A stretch of DNA of 5,409 bases from Nitrospirota bacterium (lineage in GTDB: Bacteria > Nitrospirota > UBA9217). This document shows positions 5,352-5,409 of this stretch, piece by piece (the first letter of the stretch is position 1; each line of letters opens with the position of its first letter). Below the pieces are notes generated by a model. The model saw only the letters and a program-made list of their open reading frames with translations, was not told the origin of the DNA and did not search any database. The DNA lies in the NCBI GenBank assembly GCA_017885365.1, contig JAFNGD010000172.1:239-5647 (forward strand), in the 5' to 3' direction. The translations under genes and the position numbers were made by a program.

Positions 5352-5409
5352 AGAGAGGCAAAGACCTGAAGTCCTGTTCTCCTGAATCCAGGAGCGAGCG
5401 TACTCCCCG
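5340..5409. other. Non-coding tail after A, start of the presumed A-B gap
   Basis: The last 70 bases hold the end of the 7-base repeat, then sequence without a supported gene. No start codon with homology to subunit B is visible, so the A-B gap must be longer than 70 bases if B follows as expected. A GGAG (5391-5394) could look like a ribosome binding site but has no start codon at suitable spacing within the window. Confidence 0.5.
5379..5394 (+). other. Small perfect hairpin after A
   Basis: CTCCTG (5379-5384) and CAGGAG (5389-5394) form a perfect 6-bp stem around the loop AATC. No run of T follows, so it is not a convincing terminator. It may be chance, or part of a further intergenic repeat; stem and spacing alone do not tell. 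Confidence 0.3.

Overview
The window is a slice of a bacterial V/A-type (rotary) ATPase/ATP synthase operon. All recognisable genes lie on the + strand, in the order I (3' part only) - K - E - C - F - A. As I recall it, this is the core order of the Thermus (G-I-K-E-C-F-A-B-D) and Enterococcus hirae ntp operons. The subunit expected upstream (G/H, the partner of E in the peripheral stalk), the first part of I, and the expected downstream B and D are outside the window. The proteins look bacterial and the DNA is GC-rich in its coding parts. I suspect a Deltaproteobacteria-like or related environmental lineage, but the sequence alone does not fix the taxon.

Layout. Bases 1-1131 encode the C-terminal 376 residues of subunit I, the membrane stator that carries the ion-channel arginines. 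A 104-base AT-rich leader (1132-1235) with a hairpin, short repeats and a near-perfect Shine-Dalgarno precedes K (1236-1460), the 74-residue c-ring hairpin. E (1462-2028) follows K after one base, and C (2025-3044) overlaps E by four bases, so K-E-C form a tightly coupled block. The spacing then loosens: F (3225-3545) sits between two non-coding gaps of 180 and 159 bases. Each gap holds a different fold-back repeat built from 8-9-base units. A (3705-5339), the catalytic subunit, ends inside a 7-base tandem repeat (5324-5351) and appears to lack about 30 residues of the usual C-terminus. The last 70 bases hold the rest of that repeat and a small hairpin, with no start of B visible.

How the parts work together. 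A (with B, not seen) forms the ATP-binding head. F (with D, not seen) is in the central shaft, and C is the socket joining the shaft to the ring of K subunits. E (with G/H, not seen) is the outer stalk that ties the head to subunit I. Ions pass between I and the K ring at the conserved arginine of I and glutamate 56 of K. Whether the ion is H+ or Na+, and whether the enzyme makes or uses ATP, cannot be settled from this sequence.

I see no clearly new gene system. The unusual content is non-coding: every gap longer than about 70 bases carries its own short-period repeat, two of them able to fold back on themselves, and one of them defines the end of the catalytic subunit.
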